Below, in pieces: positions 34,480 through 46,406 of a stretch of 64,000 nt of DNA; the stretch's first letter is position 1, and every line of letters starts with the position of its first letter. Under the pieces are notes generated by a model. That model was not told where the DNA came from and searched no databases. It saw only the letters and a program-made list of their open reading frames with translations. Location: contig CAMZMU010000040.1 in assembly GCA_947311845.1 (NCBI GenBank), positions 68,009,564 through 68,073,563 of the forward strand, in the 5' to 3' direction. The DNA is from Poa pratensis. Taxonomy: Eukaryota > Streptophyta > Magnoliopsida > Poales > Poaceae. Position numbers and translations under genes: made by a program.

Positions 34480-34991
34480 GTGCGATGGGCTACTGAAATT
34501 GCTATTGACCTTCGTCGGGCAGGTAAGCAGATGACTGCAAAACCTGTCCGCATGGTCTCTCGGTGGAAACCCCAGACCCAGGCTTAATTAAGATAAATGT
34601 CGACGCTGGATATAAACCTGATATGCAGGAAGGTTCCATGGGCATAGTCGTACGCGATCATACTGGGAAGCTGAAGTCTTGAGAGATGGGGTGCGGCTGG
34701 TACTAGACATGGGACTTCAACATGTTTGCGTGGAAACTGATTCTTTAGAAGTTGTCAAAGCATGGAAGGACACAGGATATCTATAGCATTTGTCAAGAGG
34801 TAGAAGAGCTTGGCGGATTATTTTCTAGTTTTGATATCGATCATGTAAGTAGAACTACCAATACGGCAGCGCATGCTTGTGCTCTTAGAGCCCGGGTCAG
34901 GAGAGAAGGAGGTGCTTTTGGATTAACTTCACGCCACCATTCGTTGTAATTCCGCTGTTTGAGTAATATAGCTCTTTAATTCGCAAAAAAA
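34480..34991 (+). mobile_element. LINE 3' fragment with RNase H domain (copy 2)
   Basis: Counterpart of 15083-15595. One C is missing near 34570, so the WKPPDPG frame conserved in copy 1 is broken. Confidence 0.6.
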
Positions 34992-35195
34992 GAATAATTC
35001 GTTTAATTATGCATCATATTGAACTGCATCTAATCTGCTTGTGACAAGCATCTCAGATGTGCTTTAATGTCAAATCATATGCATTACTATTTCAGGAGTG
35101 ACACTAAACATTCACGTACGCAAAACAAAACAAATGCGTCGAGCATAACAATTTGTTTCCATTTACATTTCGAACTTTTGCATTCATGCATGCCA

Positions 35196-35763
35196 TCATT
35201 GGTTAGGCGAAGAAACGTCTATGAAGAACTAGCTACAACTGCGGCCGTACGTTCTTGGATCACGGCTGCTTCGGCGCCGGCCGCCGGCGGTAACTCGTGT
35301 ACGGCGTCCATCGAGATCCCTTGCCCTGTCCTCTTCGCCTTCTTGCAGCTTGGCGCCATCCTCGGCCTCCGTGGACTCCTCCCGTGACGGCCTCTTGGCG
35401 GTGGCGGCAGGGGTGGGAGCACGACGAGCCTCACGGACGTCTTCGGCAGGCACGCACGCCATCCGGCCGCTGGACGCGGTCTCGGAACAGGCGGGGTACC
35501 TGACGATGTAGCAGTCGTCGTTGTCGCCGGACACGGCGAGGTCAACGACCGTGGCGCGGACGAAGATGACCATCCACCTGCCGGAGAGCGGCGCCCGCGC
35601 CAGCCTGTGGCGCACCTCCACGGCCGTCCCGCGCGCGAACCGCGGGCGCGCGGCCTCGGTGGTCGTTTTTCTCTTGCCGGCTGCGTCTGTGCGCGCCGGC
35701 CGGCGCGGCCAGGGCCAGGACGGCAGCTAGCTGGCGCGGCGCCACGATCCTCTTCACCGCCAT
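35196..35763 (-). pseudogene. Agenet-domain gene relic 2 (copy 2)
   Basis: Counterpart of 15800-16367, with the same ATG (35763) and the same two frame breaks. No further differences were noticed. Confidence 0.65.
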
Positions 35764-36659
35764 GGCAGAGCTAGATCAAGGTCTCTACGCTTTCTTGGTG
35801 TGGTGTCGCGCGTTGCGTGTGTTTCTGTTGAGAAGAAGAGGTGCGAGGGTGCAGAGCAAGGCATGCGGCAGTATTTATGGATCGGCAGAGGGTGCAGAGG
35901 GCGCTGAGTTCAGTCCGAGACTCTGAGCTCGAGGAGTTCATGTCCGGGTCGAAATCGAACTACCGGCAACCGCCTATCATACGCTTTTCGATTCCTAGTT
36001 CGTGTCGCGGAGGTTTTCGGATCCGCTGTCCGGATCTACCATGGAAAGCGAACTCCTTCGCCCCGTCTTGATGGTCCGAATCTTCTGCTAACTTAGGTCC
36101 ATTGGATCAACATGCACGATCATTAGATCTCAAGTTTTACTAACTACGTAGCTGGTTTCTATAATTCTTTTAAGGGATTGTCTAATTCTCAGTCCAATCA
36201 GATTTAAATAAATCTTTCAGTTACTGATTTTTCTATTACTAAAAGTAATAGAAATGGGCTAGCACAGTTAAAAAAAATAACGAAACCTTTCAGTTGCACA
36301 CAATTACATCTCATGTGCAATTCTCGTTTTAGCACAAACCACGACACAAAATACCAAAGTCTAAGGAGTCGACTAAGAATTAACCAAATCTCAGTCTGCT
36401 GCAAACCATGTGCAACTCTAAAATTAACATGAATCATGATGCAAAATCCAACGGTTAAGAAGCCAACCGAGATCTAGTTAATTCTCACTCGATTTAGACT
36501 TAGTAATAACATGTTCTTTTAAATCAATAAAACACGCAACCTCCCGGATCTCAAGGTTTCCGTGACAATTCCACCTTAATTATCAAGGAAGGTTCATCAC
36601 TGCCGGCCGCTGGGCTTTGGCGCGTTCAGTTTTGACTATCTCCCACCAAACGGCGTTCC

Positions 36660-37706
36660 AGCTACCTCCGGGATCCATCCCAAAGTAACAAACTTGTCTG
36701 GGCTTTTCAATGGGTGGGCACCAACAAAATATTCAGAGCAAAGTGTATACTAAACTGGCAAACGGTTTGCTGCCCAATCGACCTTGGAGGACTTGGGATC
36801 CTAGGCATTGGAAATTTTTGAAGAGCTCTTCGACTCCTGTGGCCTTGATTCGAGTGGATGGACATGAATTTTTTTTTTGGATTGGCATGCAAAATCCTTT
36901 TGATATCAATGATATGGGCCTTCCTATGAATGCATTGTCATCTCCATTGGCAATGGTGAGACAAGACCTTTTCGGGAGTCTCCCTGACTTGACAGTCGCC
37001 GACCTATTGACATTGATCTCCTAATACGTAAAGCCTTCTGTCGTAAGAAATGGGAATATCCAGAAAGCCATGAAAAAGGATGCTTAGATTCAACTAATAA
37101 ACTTTGACAACGGCATCACGGTCCAACGCATTCACTAATTTGTCAACCTTTGGACGCTTCTATGTGATGTCCGCTTACATGTTGACACTGCGGGCACCAT
37201 CATATGGAAGCTCTCCTCCTCCGGAAAATATTCGGCAGCGACGGCTTATCGCGCAATTTTTTTGGGTTTGACATCTCTCACGATGAAGAACATTGTCTCA
37301 AAAGTTTGGGCGTCACCAAAATGTAGATTCTTTGCATGACTCATTATTCAGGATCAGGTTAGGAGCACGGACAGTCTCCAATGACGTGGTTGACCATTCC
37401 TCTTCAAATGCCGGTTCTAGCTTAGGGTATGACACATGAGTAAGGAACGAATTGGCCTTTCCAATATCGACACAACCCTTTAACGGTGAAGGCGGATACA
37501 AACCACAAGAAAAAGGCACTTGCTTCGCTCACCATGCTTGTCTCACGAGTTTCTGGAACTAGAGTAATGCGAGAGTCTTCGTGGGAAATCTTTGCTTTCT
37601 ACAATTTTGTAAGAGGATAAAGAATGAGACCGTCGTTTGGGTCGAGTTGGGCACTAAGCAATTGGGGAACCTATTGCCGGCAGATTAAAACATTTTTTGT
37701 CGCATT
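36660..37706 (+). mobile_element. Decayed LINE relic (copy 2)
   Basis: Counterpart of 17264-18310, carrying the same broken zf-RVT-region fragments. Confidence 0.6.
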
Positions 37707-38833
37707 CTGAAATCATTTGTGACTTTTAACTAAACTCTAAAATTCTCCTTAATTAATAAGGTTAATTCTCAGTCAACTTTGGAACATAAATTTGGTTTAC
37801 GGAGATTCGTGGGTGCGTTGACTTTTTTCTGTTGCTTTGTTGTCTAGGAAAGAGACGGGTTGTACGTGCGTGAATGGGATGCGTTGTAGATGGTGTTGGC
37901 CACGAGGTCTAGGGCCTTTACCAAGATCGCTATTTTTTTTACATGCACCTGCCTAGGGCTTGTAGTGACCTGATTTCGAGGCTTTGTGTGTTTGGTCTTT
38001 TTTATGGGGTTTCTTGGAATGTATATAGCATATTTCTAAATTTTATTACAGTTCTAAAAATGGAAAAATCTCAGTTATAGTCCGACTTGCAACTGGTTGC
38101 AACACATTTACAACTGAAAAATCTCAATTTTAACCCCACTTACAACTAGGAAAACCTCAACTGTAACTGGAAAATCTGAGCTAAAACCCCACACGTAACA
38201 AAAATTTAATACGGAATTGTTAGTCGTGACACAAGTGCAACAAAAAAAAAGTTCTGGCGTCTTAAGGTCATATAGCACAGCACATGGAATAAGAAAAATC
38301 CCATGAACTCCAGGCCCAACAGACCAATAGCCGGTAATCACAGCGTGTTTACCTCAGTCGACTGAGAATTTCTTAAATTCTGGGTCGATGTGAGCTAGTC
38401 GGGCCTCCGGTTAATCGGTTATACATCTTGAATTCAAAACTGCAACCCATGCACTGCTCTCTCCGGGTTTGTGATTGGAACATGAACTTCTGATCACACG
38501 ATCACCACATTTGGATCAGCATGTTATACAATATAAATCAGGGCAACATAAAGTTGAGTAGCCAATGTATATGCAGTACACAAAAATACATGATCAGATC
38601 ATACATGGACGACAGTGGATCAATTTTACTTCTCATCAAACTGTAAAACAAACGTTTTCGTGGCATTGTTTTCAGAACACGTTTCAGAGAGTTTGGTCTC
38701 AAGAAATAAAGAGCCACTATTAAACCTAACTAGTACTCGATTCAAACTATCGCGAAGCTTATATTTATTTCACCACAGGATCCATGATACATGTAATCAA
38801 TTGTGTTCATACTGGCAACGAAAAATAGTACTA

Positions 38834-38927
38834 CTCCCTCCGATCCGAAAAAAAGGTCGGAGGGTATACGTACTGGTTGTGCTGCGTATGCTGTTTCCTC
38901 CCGAACGTTTTTACGGACCGGAGGAAG
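38834..38927. mobile_element. Stowaway-type MITE (copy 2)
   Basis: Counterpart of 19438-19531, with identical ends and TA flanks. Confidence 0.6.
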
Positions 38928-39504
38928 TACAACAGAACATAAACGAAAAAAGAGCATAGGGTTTTCCCAGTCGATGAGGGAAATGTCCTGTCGGGGTGAT
39001 GATAACCCCTCCATAGAGGTAACGGCACCCTCGAGAAGGGTTTCGAGCAGCGCTATGATATAGATTATGAAGATATCTTCAATCATGTTGTTAAAATTGT
39101 TATTATTCGGCTCATTTTGCCTATTACTGTCCTTGGGGAATGGAGTCTTCGATAATTAGATGTTAAGAACGTGTTTTTACAAGGTGTTTTGAAAGACATT
39201 ATATATATGGATCGGAAAATCTTCTCGAACATGGTACTCTCGTTTGAGTTCTCAGTTGATCATCTTAATTTGGATTTTTTTTTTCTTTGAAGTCAAACAC
39301 GTCGTTTTTTTAATTTAGCACAAGGCCAATATCACAATCTTTATGCTCATTTATGTTGATCATATCAAAGTTGCTAGTTCCTCACAGATGCCTTGTTACA
39401 GGATTTGAAGAAACTAAGTGTCCACAAATGGCAAAACCGATAAAACTAAAGCGTGAGACAACATAACGCAAATCAGCCTGATGTAATATACAGTAGGCCG
39501 ATCT

Positions 39505-40954
39505 CACTGGTAGAAAAATGCCCTATGGTCCCGGTTCGGTTGGGCTATCAGTCCCGGTTGCCCAACCGGGACTGGCCAATCGGGACCAATGCTGGTCCCG
39601 GTTGGGCCACGAACCGGGACCAATGTGTGTCCACGTGGCCTGGTCTGGCTGCTCGTGGGGGGAGACTCATTGGTCCCGGTTCTTGTTAAGAACCGGGACC
39701 AATGAGTGTATTTTTTTTGAATTTTTTTGAAAAAAAAAATTTGGAATTTTTTTTCAATATTTTGAATCTTTGAATTATTTGTCAGTTTAATCTCGAATCA
39801 TCCCTAATCTCACACTGCTCCACCCATCCTCACACTTGTAGGCTCACACTGCTCCACCCATCCTCACACTTGTAGGCAAACTTCCCGATCGGTCACCCAT
39901 CCTCACACTGCTCCACCCATAGCACGCTTAACTTTTGAGTTCCTTCCCAACTAGCTTCCAACATGACATTGAGTACATCTTGATAATACTATGCTATCAA
40001 TCTTATTATCCCCTACACTTTGATGGCACATGATATTATTTTTTGAATTCCAAACCTATATCCACCTATATTAACATAAACAACAATGATTAAGTAATAC
40101 TAATCTTTATGCAGAAATCAATTATTAATTCAAAAAAAATTAAAAAATTAAAATAATTTGAATTTCCGGCAAAAACTTAAATCTTCCTGCACGATGGCAA
40201 ATGATATTATTTTTTGAATTCCAAACCTATATTAACATAAACAACAATGATTAATTAATACTAATCTTAATGTAGAAATTTTTTAATTTTTTGAATTTTT
40301 TAATTTTTTTTGATTTTGTAGAAAAAAATCTTCTGGTTGAAATAACTTTTTTTTCTTTTGGAATTTGGAGAATTTGAGAATTGCTGACCGGGTAAACCCG
40401 GGTGAAATCGAACTCCAAATTTTCTCTAGTTTTTTTTGATATATTGAACGCATTTTTCGACATCGTATGCAAAAGTTATGGCCGTTTTACTTTTTTTTTC
40501 TGGTTTTTGCAAAAAAGGTCAAAATTCATATTTCAAAATTTCTATACAAACTAGACACTAAAATCTAACTAAATCTCAAAGGATTTTATTTTTTGAAGGT
40601 TTTAGCATTTTCTTTGTGTTTTTGCAAAACTAAAAAGGCGATCCACCGGGGGGGGGGTGGGATCTGTTTTCAAAAAAAAATGTCTTTAGTCCCGGTTCGA
40701 GATTCAAACCGGGACTAAAGATAGACCCTTTAGTCCCGGTTTGAGACACCAACCGGGACTAAAGGGGCTCGCCCTTTTAGTCCCGGTTCCAGCCACGAAC
40801 CGGGACTAATACCCCCATCCGAACCGGGACCAATGGCTCACAGGGCCCTGTCAGCTCGAACCGGGACCAATGCCTGGCATTGATCCCGGTTTTTGCTTGA
40901 ACCGGGACTAATGGCAAACAGGACTCCGGACCAAAGGTCCTTTTTCTACTAGTG
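39505..40954. mobile_element. Non-autonomous CACTA element (copy 2)
   Basis: Counterpart of 20109-21559, with the same TCT duplication. It differs by one G in the G run near 40650. Confidence 0.8.
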
Positions 40955-41317
40955 TCTGAAGAACGTGATTTCCGTACATAGAATAATCTTAATTACCTCA
41001 TCTCCTTAAACTGAAAAGTAAATAAATCTTCGCGCTGCTTTCTCAAGAGTTCAATCTTTGGTCTCAAGAACCAATATAAAAAAAATCACATTTTGGCCGA
41101 TCTGAAGAAAAGAGAACCAATATACGTGATCACAGTATCATTGTATACAATGATCTTTGGTCTCTAGTACTGCATTGTACTAATTGAAGTATCATTGTAT
41201 TCATTAGTTTCTCTGCCCAGTACGTGATCACAGTACATCTCATCAAATTGAGTTCTTCCTGACAATTAGGCATAACAAACAACTAGGATTGGGAGCAAAG
41301 AGAGCTAGTACTACTAG

Positions 41318-42361
41318 CTAGAGAACAGAAACTAAATTAGAGCATCCTCGGTCGATCGTCGTCATCTTCTTGGGCTGCAACTTTGCAGTTAGGACTCGTG
41401 GGGCGTCGACGGAGGAGTCTGGTGGTGGTGTAACACGGCGGGCCGCACGAACGTCGGATGCTGGCACTCGTGCAGTACAGCTGGGGATGCTGTTGGTGGC
41501 AGGGTACCGGACGAGATAGGAGTCGGTGCCGGCGGACGCGGAGACGACTTTGGCGGGCGCGTAGATCACCTTGCCGGACACCTGCGAGAACCCGGTGCGC
41601 ACCTCGACGTCCTGCCCGGACACGAATCGCGGTTTCCGGCCCGCGGGCTCCGCCGTGGGCGCCATAGATTCCTGGACCGTCGCCGGCAAGCGCGGTGGCG
41701 CGGTGATAGTCTTCTTGGCAGCCACCATCGTCAGTTTATTCCTCTTCTCGGGTGCAGCGGCAGCAGCCACCTTCCTCGTGGCGACGGCGGCCTTCACGGG
41801 CGCGGGCGGCAACTTCGGCACCGGCGATTGGGCGGCCCGGTGTCCCCGCGCCTTCTTCTTCGCTTCCTCCTCATTCTCGCGCTCGGCGGAGAACCGCCGC
41901 AGTGGCAGTGCGTCCATAGGGATCCCTTTCCCCGTCTTCTTGGCTTTCTTGCAAGAATCGCCACCGGCGCACTCCGACTGATCCGATGGTAGGGGCCTCT
42001 TGGATGAGGCCGGCCGAGCAACGTCGACGACGGAGTCTTCTGGTGGTGAAACACGGCGGGCAGCGCGGACGTCAGATGCTGCCACCCGTTCGACACGGCT
42101 GGGGATGCTGTTGACGGCGGGGTACTGGACGAGGTAGGAGTGGGTGCCGGCAGATGCGGAGACGACTTTGGCTCGCACGTACGACACAATCACCAGCTGC
42201 CTCTCGCCGCAGACCTGCGGGAATCTGCTACGAACCTCGACGTCGTCCCCTGGCGCGAACAGCGTGTTCCGGCGCGCAGCCTCCACGGCGGGCGCCGGAG
42301 AATTCTGGACCGTCGCCGGCAAGCGCGACGACACGGTGCTGGTCCTCTTGGCAGCCTTCAT
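41318..42361 (-). CDS. Two-Agenet-domain protein (copy 2)
   Basis: The same 347-codon frame as at 21923-22966, with no amino-acid difference seen. It is either the same gene assembled twice or a very recent duplicate. Domain description as for copy 1. Confidence 0.65.
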   Translation of the reverse strand: MKAAKRTSTVSSRLPATVQNSPAPAVEAARRNTLFAPGDDVEVRSRFPQVCGERQLVIVSYVRAKVVSASAGTHSYLVQYPAVNSIPSRVERVAASDVRAARRVSPPEDSVVDVARPASSKRPLPSDQSECAGGDSCKKAKKTGKGIPMDALPLRRFSAERENEEEAKKKARGHRAAQSPVPKLPPAPVKAAVATRKVAAAAAPEKRNKLTMVAAKKTITAPPRLPATVQESMAPTAEPAGRKPRFVSGQDVEVRTGFSQVSGKVIYAPAKVVSASAGTDSYLVRYPATNSIPSCTARVPASDVRAARRVTPPPDSSVDAPRVLTAKLQPKKMTTIDRGCSNLVSVL

Positions 42362-42445
42362 CGTCTTCTCGGGTGCAGCCACCTTCCTCGCGGCGATGGC
42401 GGCCTTCACGGGCACGGCGGCAGCGGCAGTGGCGATGCCCTAGAT

Positions 42446-45400
42446 TGGTGATGGAGCTCGATCGCGCTCGTTTCGTGTAGAAGTCGGATCGAGATCGTGG
42501 GAAGAGAGCAATGCAAGCGTTGAAGCGTGTCGAGTGTGCACCTCCACAGCGCCTATAAATCGGTCGAGCAATCCGCGTCTCCGAGGCAGAGTCGAACGGG
42601 CGGGGCTATCTCGATCATGTTTCTTTCCTTTTTCGGCTTGTCCTTTCTATTTCCCTTTTTGGGCCTCGCCCTGGTTTGGGCCACGCTATCTTTTCGGCCG
42701 ATCGAAGGCTAAGGAACGCTCGCACGATTCCCACCAGGCTGATCAAATATTTACTACTAGTTAGGCAAAAACGAAATATCCCGGGATGAACTCCGGATCG
42801 CTTCGACCCTTCCCTTTTTGCGCGTGATTTTGAATGGGTTGGCTCGGATACTATTCCGTTTACGCGTTAAAAACAGAAAACATTTGACTTTTGCTTGCAA
42901 AAAATACGTAGTATAATTTTCAGTTCCCTTTTCGGGACAATGGTTTTTTAGGGTAAATAAAAATAGGTGGAGAATAGGAAAAACCACTTCCTACTAGTAC
43001 ATAAAAAATTAGAATAGAAATAAACTACCACTTTTTACTAGTTTAAAAATAGCATAAATATAATTCATACCAGATTCCAGATGAACAACAATAATATCTA
43101 AGGATGACGAAAAATATAACGACGAAATGCTAAAAAATGGCCTTCAGAACTTTACAATCCAACATTGCACGAAGTTTTTGCCATCTAGCTAGTTTTATAC
43201 AAAAAGGTTGTTACGTTCTTGAAATCGATTATGTAATCAATTACCAAGATTCTCGCTATCACCGAGTTCCTCACAAACCGAGTGGAGCATTTAAAAAACG
43301 CAAGATTTCAGAGCTTCATGTGTTTAATCGCTTAGATCATTTCTTGTTTTGGTTTGATGTTTATGAACTCATGTTCATGACACACATTGTCATGCTTTTC
43401 TTTTGTAAGAGCCCTAACATATATCGGAGGTAAACATGTAAATGTCATTTCTTCTGTAAGAGCCCTAACAGGCCACCTGTGTGCACGCACTAAATTTTCT
43501 AAGAAGCACAATATGCTCCTCTGGTTTCTCTCGGCCCGTCTGATTTCCAGTAGCACATGTCCAACTGAAACCCACAAATCATTTACATGCGTAAAACAGT
43601 CTGTTACAATTTTACTTCCATGATTCTGCAAGTATTAAAGTTCATTCTAATGTTACACCTTGCTGTTCTCAAGCACACGATGCTCTGCCAGTAGGATATT
43701 AACTGAAATATATGTATTATTTTTGTAAGAAAAAAATACGTGAGTGGGATATAGAGAGAGTGGGAACAAAGATTGATAAGGGTAGATTAGATATTAACGG
43801 ATACAAAGTGCACAAAATAACATAATTAATAGCTCAAATAAAATGTAGATGGTGAAGTATATAGAGTGCGATTTAGAGAGCCCATTGGAAGAGGCAAATA
43901 TTATAGAGAGGTCTCCAAATTGATGTATAAGTAGTCAAATTTGTCGCTTTCGTTGGACTTGCTCCAAGGAGAGAAGTCATCGACCACAGCGGCAGACCTA
44001 CAACATCTAGAAACAGGGTGCACAGAGGGTGCCACAACAGATAAAAACTATTTTTAGGGGGTGCATATGTGGTCAAAGAAATGCTATTTTTACAAATCAT
44101 TTTTTTTCCAACCCGGTCTCATGTGCACCTGGCTAGCAAGCAGTAGATCTTCCACTGGTCGACCATGCCCTGTTGGAGAAGAGAATCAGGAAAGAGTGAA
44201 ATGATGCTAAGGTTAGGCAGGTCAATCGATTTTGGGACAAAATTTGGGTCGTGCAAATGTTTTTCCTCCAAAAAATTGGCTAGTGAACGGGACATGTTGC
44301 ACTAAAATTGGGTCAGTTTGAAGGGTGAGTGGTGCCACTAGAAGGAAAAAAACATATTGGAGAATTCTTCAATCAACCCGTAGCAGCGCAAATGCATATA
44401 TAGTTAAACACATAATCTCGAAAGAGTATTTTGCACACCCTTTCACCTCAAGCATCCACATCAGTCATGTGCACACAAGTTTTGTGTACCAACTGATTTT
44501 TATGCCAAAGGGCGAAGTAGATTTTATGCCAAAGGGCTACCGATAATCTATGTTTTTACCGCACGAAAATTTCCAAACAAAACTTGAATTCGAAACATTT
44601 TGAAGACATGATAAATAACGTTCTATCCTAAATTGCACGGAAAATGGCAATTGATTAAACCAAACCGAGAATTAATTGTTTGACAGTGATCTATGCCTTG
44701 CTACCACGAGAAAGCTTCTTTTGTGTTTATCTGGATATTTTCAGCATATTTGATCAAGTTTTCAACGTTTGAATTTAAATATGTGCGATTTTTTTACTGA
44801 TAATGATATTTTTGGAATCTAGTCCATAGGAAAAAAACCGTGCACAAATACCATATACCGTCGCAGGCGTTAAAAGAGAAAACGTCGTCTCTACATTTCT
44901 GTTGAAACTAGAGTGCCCACTAATGGAAAAATCAATAAAACTAAAGCGTACTAGAGCATAAAATACAAATCTGCCTGATGCAATATACTCCCTCCCTCCT
45001 CGAATTGTACATCAACCTTTTAGGGTAAGTCAACTTATTAATTTTTGACCAACTTTATAGGCAGCACATAAAAACGTGATTGATGGACAAAGATCAATCT
45101 TAATTACAACATCTTCTTAAACTGAAAAAAATACATCTTGGCCCTGCTTTCTCAATCATATTTCAAACTTTGGTCTCAAGAACCAATAAAAAAATCACAT
45201 TTCGGCCGATCTGAAGAAAAAGATAACCAATATACTACATTTACTAATTGTAGTTTTGCCGTATATCATTGTATTCATTAGTTTCTCTGCTCAGTATGTG
45301 ATCAGTGATCACACGTCACAGTACATCTCATCAATTGAGTTCTTCCTGGCAATCAGGCATAATACTAAACAACTAGGAAGCGAGCAAAGAGAGAACAGAA

Positions 45401-45536
45401 ACTAAAGAAATAGGGCATCCCCGATCGACCATCGTGATCTACTCGTGTTCCGGCTCCTTCTTCTTTGCCTTTTCCTCCTTCTCGTGCTCCTCCAAGAATC
45501 GCAGCAGCGCGTTCTTTGGGATTCCTTTTCCCGTCC
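42446..45536. other. Intergenic DNA, no gene seen; true right junction of the repeated block
   Basis: Counterpart of 23051-25810 up to 45203. Unique sequence then continues as the 3' flank of the fourth Agenet gene. The flank at 44910-45430 resembles 20020-20108 plus 21560-21920. This shows an older tandem duplication of the Agenet gene before the CACTA inserted. In 45430-45536 a frame similar to the paralogue's linker (GKGIPKNALLRF) persists out of register. Confidence 0.45.
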
Positions 45537-46346
45537 TTATCTCAGAACTCTCCGGACGTCGGATGCTGGCACTCGTGCGCAACGGCTGGGGACGCTGTTG
45601 GCGGCGGGGTACCGGACGAGATAGGAGTCGGTGCCGGCGGACGCGGAGACGACTTTGGCGGGGGAGTAGATCACCATATGCCTCCTGCCGGACACCTGCG
45701 ACTGCCCGCTTCGCACCTCGACGTCCTCCCCGGGCACAAATCGTGGTAGCGCGGTGTTGGTCCTCTTGCCGACCATCATCGTCAGGTTATTGCCCTTCTC
45801 GGGTGCAGCCACCTTCCTCGTGGCGACGACGGCCTTCACGGGTGCGGGCAGGAACTTCAGCGCCGGCGATTCGACCACGTGTCCCCGCGCCTTCTTCTTC
45901 GCTTCCTCCTTCTTCTCGCGCTCGGCGCGCAGATGCAGTGTTTCCATCGGGATCCCTTTCCCCGTCTTCTTCGCCTTCTTGCAAGAATCGCCGGCGCCGG
46001 GCTCCAACTGCTCCGACGGTAGCGGCCTCTTGGAAGAGGCTGGCCCCGCAACGTCGACGGCGGAGTCTAGTGGTGCCGGAACACAGCGGGCAGCACGGAC
46101 GTCATATGCTGCCACTCGTGCAGTACGGCCGGCGGGGTACTCTACGAGGTAGGAGTGCGTGCCGGCGGACGCGGAGACGACTTTGGCTCGCGCATAAGTT
46201 GCCGAGAAACGGGTGCGCACCTCGACGTCCTCCCCGGGCACGAATCGTGGTTTCCGGCGCGTGGTCTCCACGATGGGCACCGGGCATTCCTGGACCATCG
46301 CCGGCAAGCTCAGCGATGCGGTGTTGGTCCTCTTGGCAGCCATCAT
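45537..46346 (-). CDS. Agenet-domain protein, truncated paralogue
   Basis: The frame has 269 codons from the tandem ATG ATG at 46346 (MMAAKRTNTA) to the TAA at 45537. Agenet-like domains lie at residues 34-92 and 202-266, each beginning RFVPGEDVEVR. The Lys-rich linker (SCKKAKKTGKGIP, 121-133) is shared with the 347-residue paralogue. The second domain is cut short: after ASDVR the sequence jumps to RVLR and stop, where the paralogue reads RAARRVTPPP. Beyond the stop a second linker-like segment continues in another frame to about 45430, so there was a deletion or shift. As in the paralogue, the upstream in-frame segment begins ATC (46404-46406). Expression and function are unknown. Confidence 0.6.
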   Translation of the reverse strand: MMAAKRTNTASLSLPAMVQECPVPIVETTRRKPRFVPGEDVEVRTRFSATYARAKVVSASAGTHSYLVEYPAGRTARVAAYDVRAARCVPAPLDSAVDVAGPASSKRPLPSEQLEPGAGDSCKKAKKTGKGIPMETLHLRAEREKKEEAKKKARGHVVESPALKFLPAPVKAVVATRKVAAPEKGNNLTMMVGKRTNTALPRFVPGEDVEVRSGQSQVSGRRHMVIYSPAKVVSASAGTDSYLVRYPAANSVPSRCARVPASDVRRVLR

Positions 46347-46406
46347 CGTCTTCTCGGGTGCAGCCCCCTTCCTCGTGGAGACGGCGGCGGCAGCGGCAGT
46401 GGCGAT

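Larger units (their letters stand above)
25824..45203 (+). repeat. 19.4-kb direct duplication, second copy (left end of right contig)
   Basis: It begins inside the 81-bp acidic repeat of MBD exon 1, at the base matching 6419, and runs to 45203, matching 25810. All genes and transposons of 6419-25810 recur here. At three sites where a protein frame can be tested (about 26173, 29492 and 34570), this copy has lost one base relative to copy 1. Confidence 0.9.

Noticed and set aside
6419..45203. True recent tandem duplication doubling the MBD and Agenet genes
   Set aside because: Not excluded, but the breakpoints coincide exactly with the N gap and the differences cluster at a contig end. An unmerged overlap is the simpler reading.
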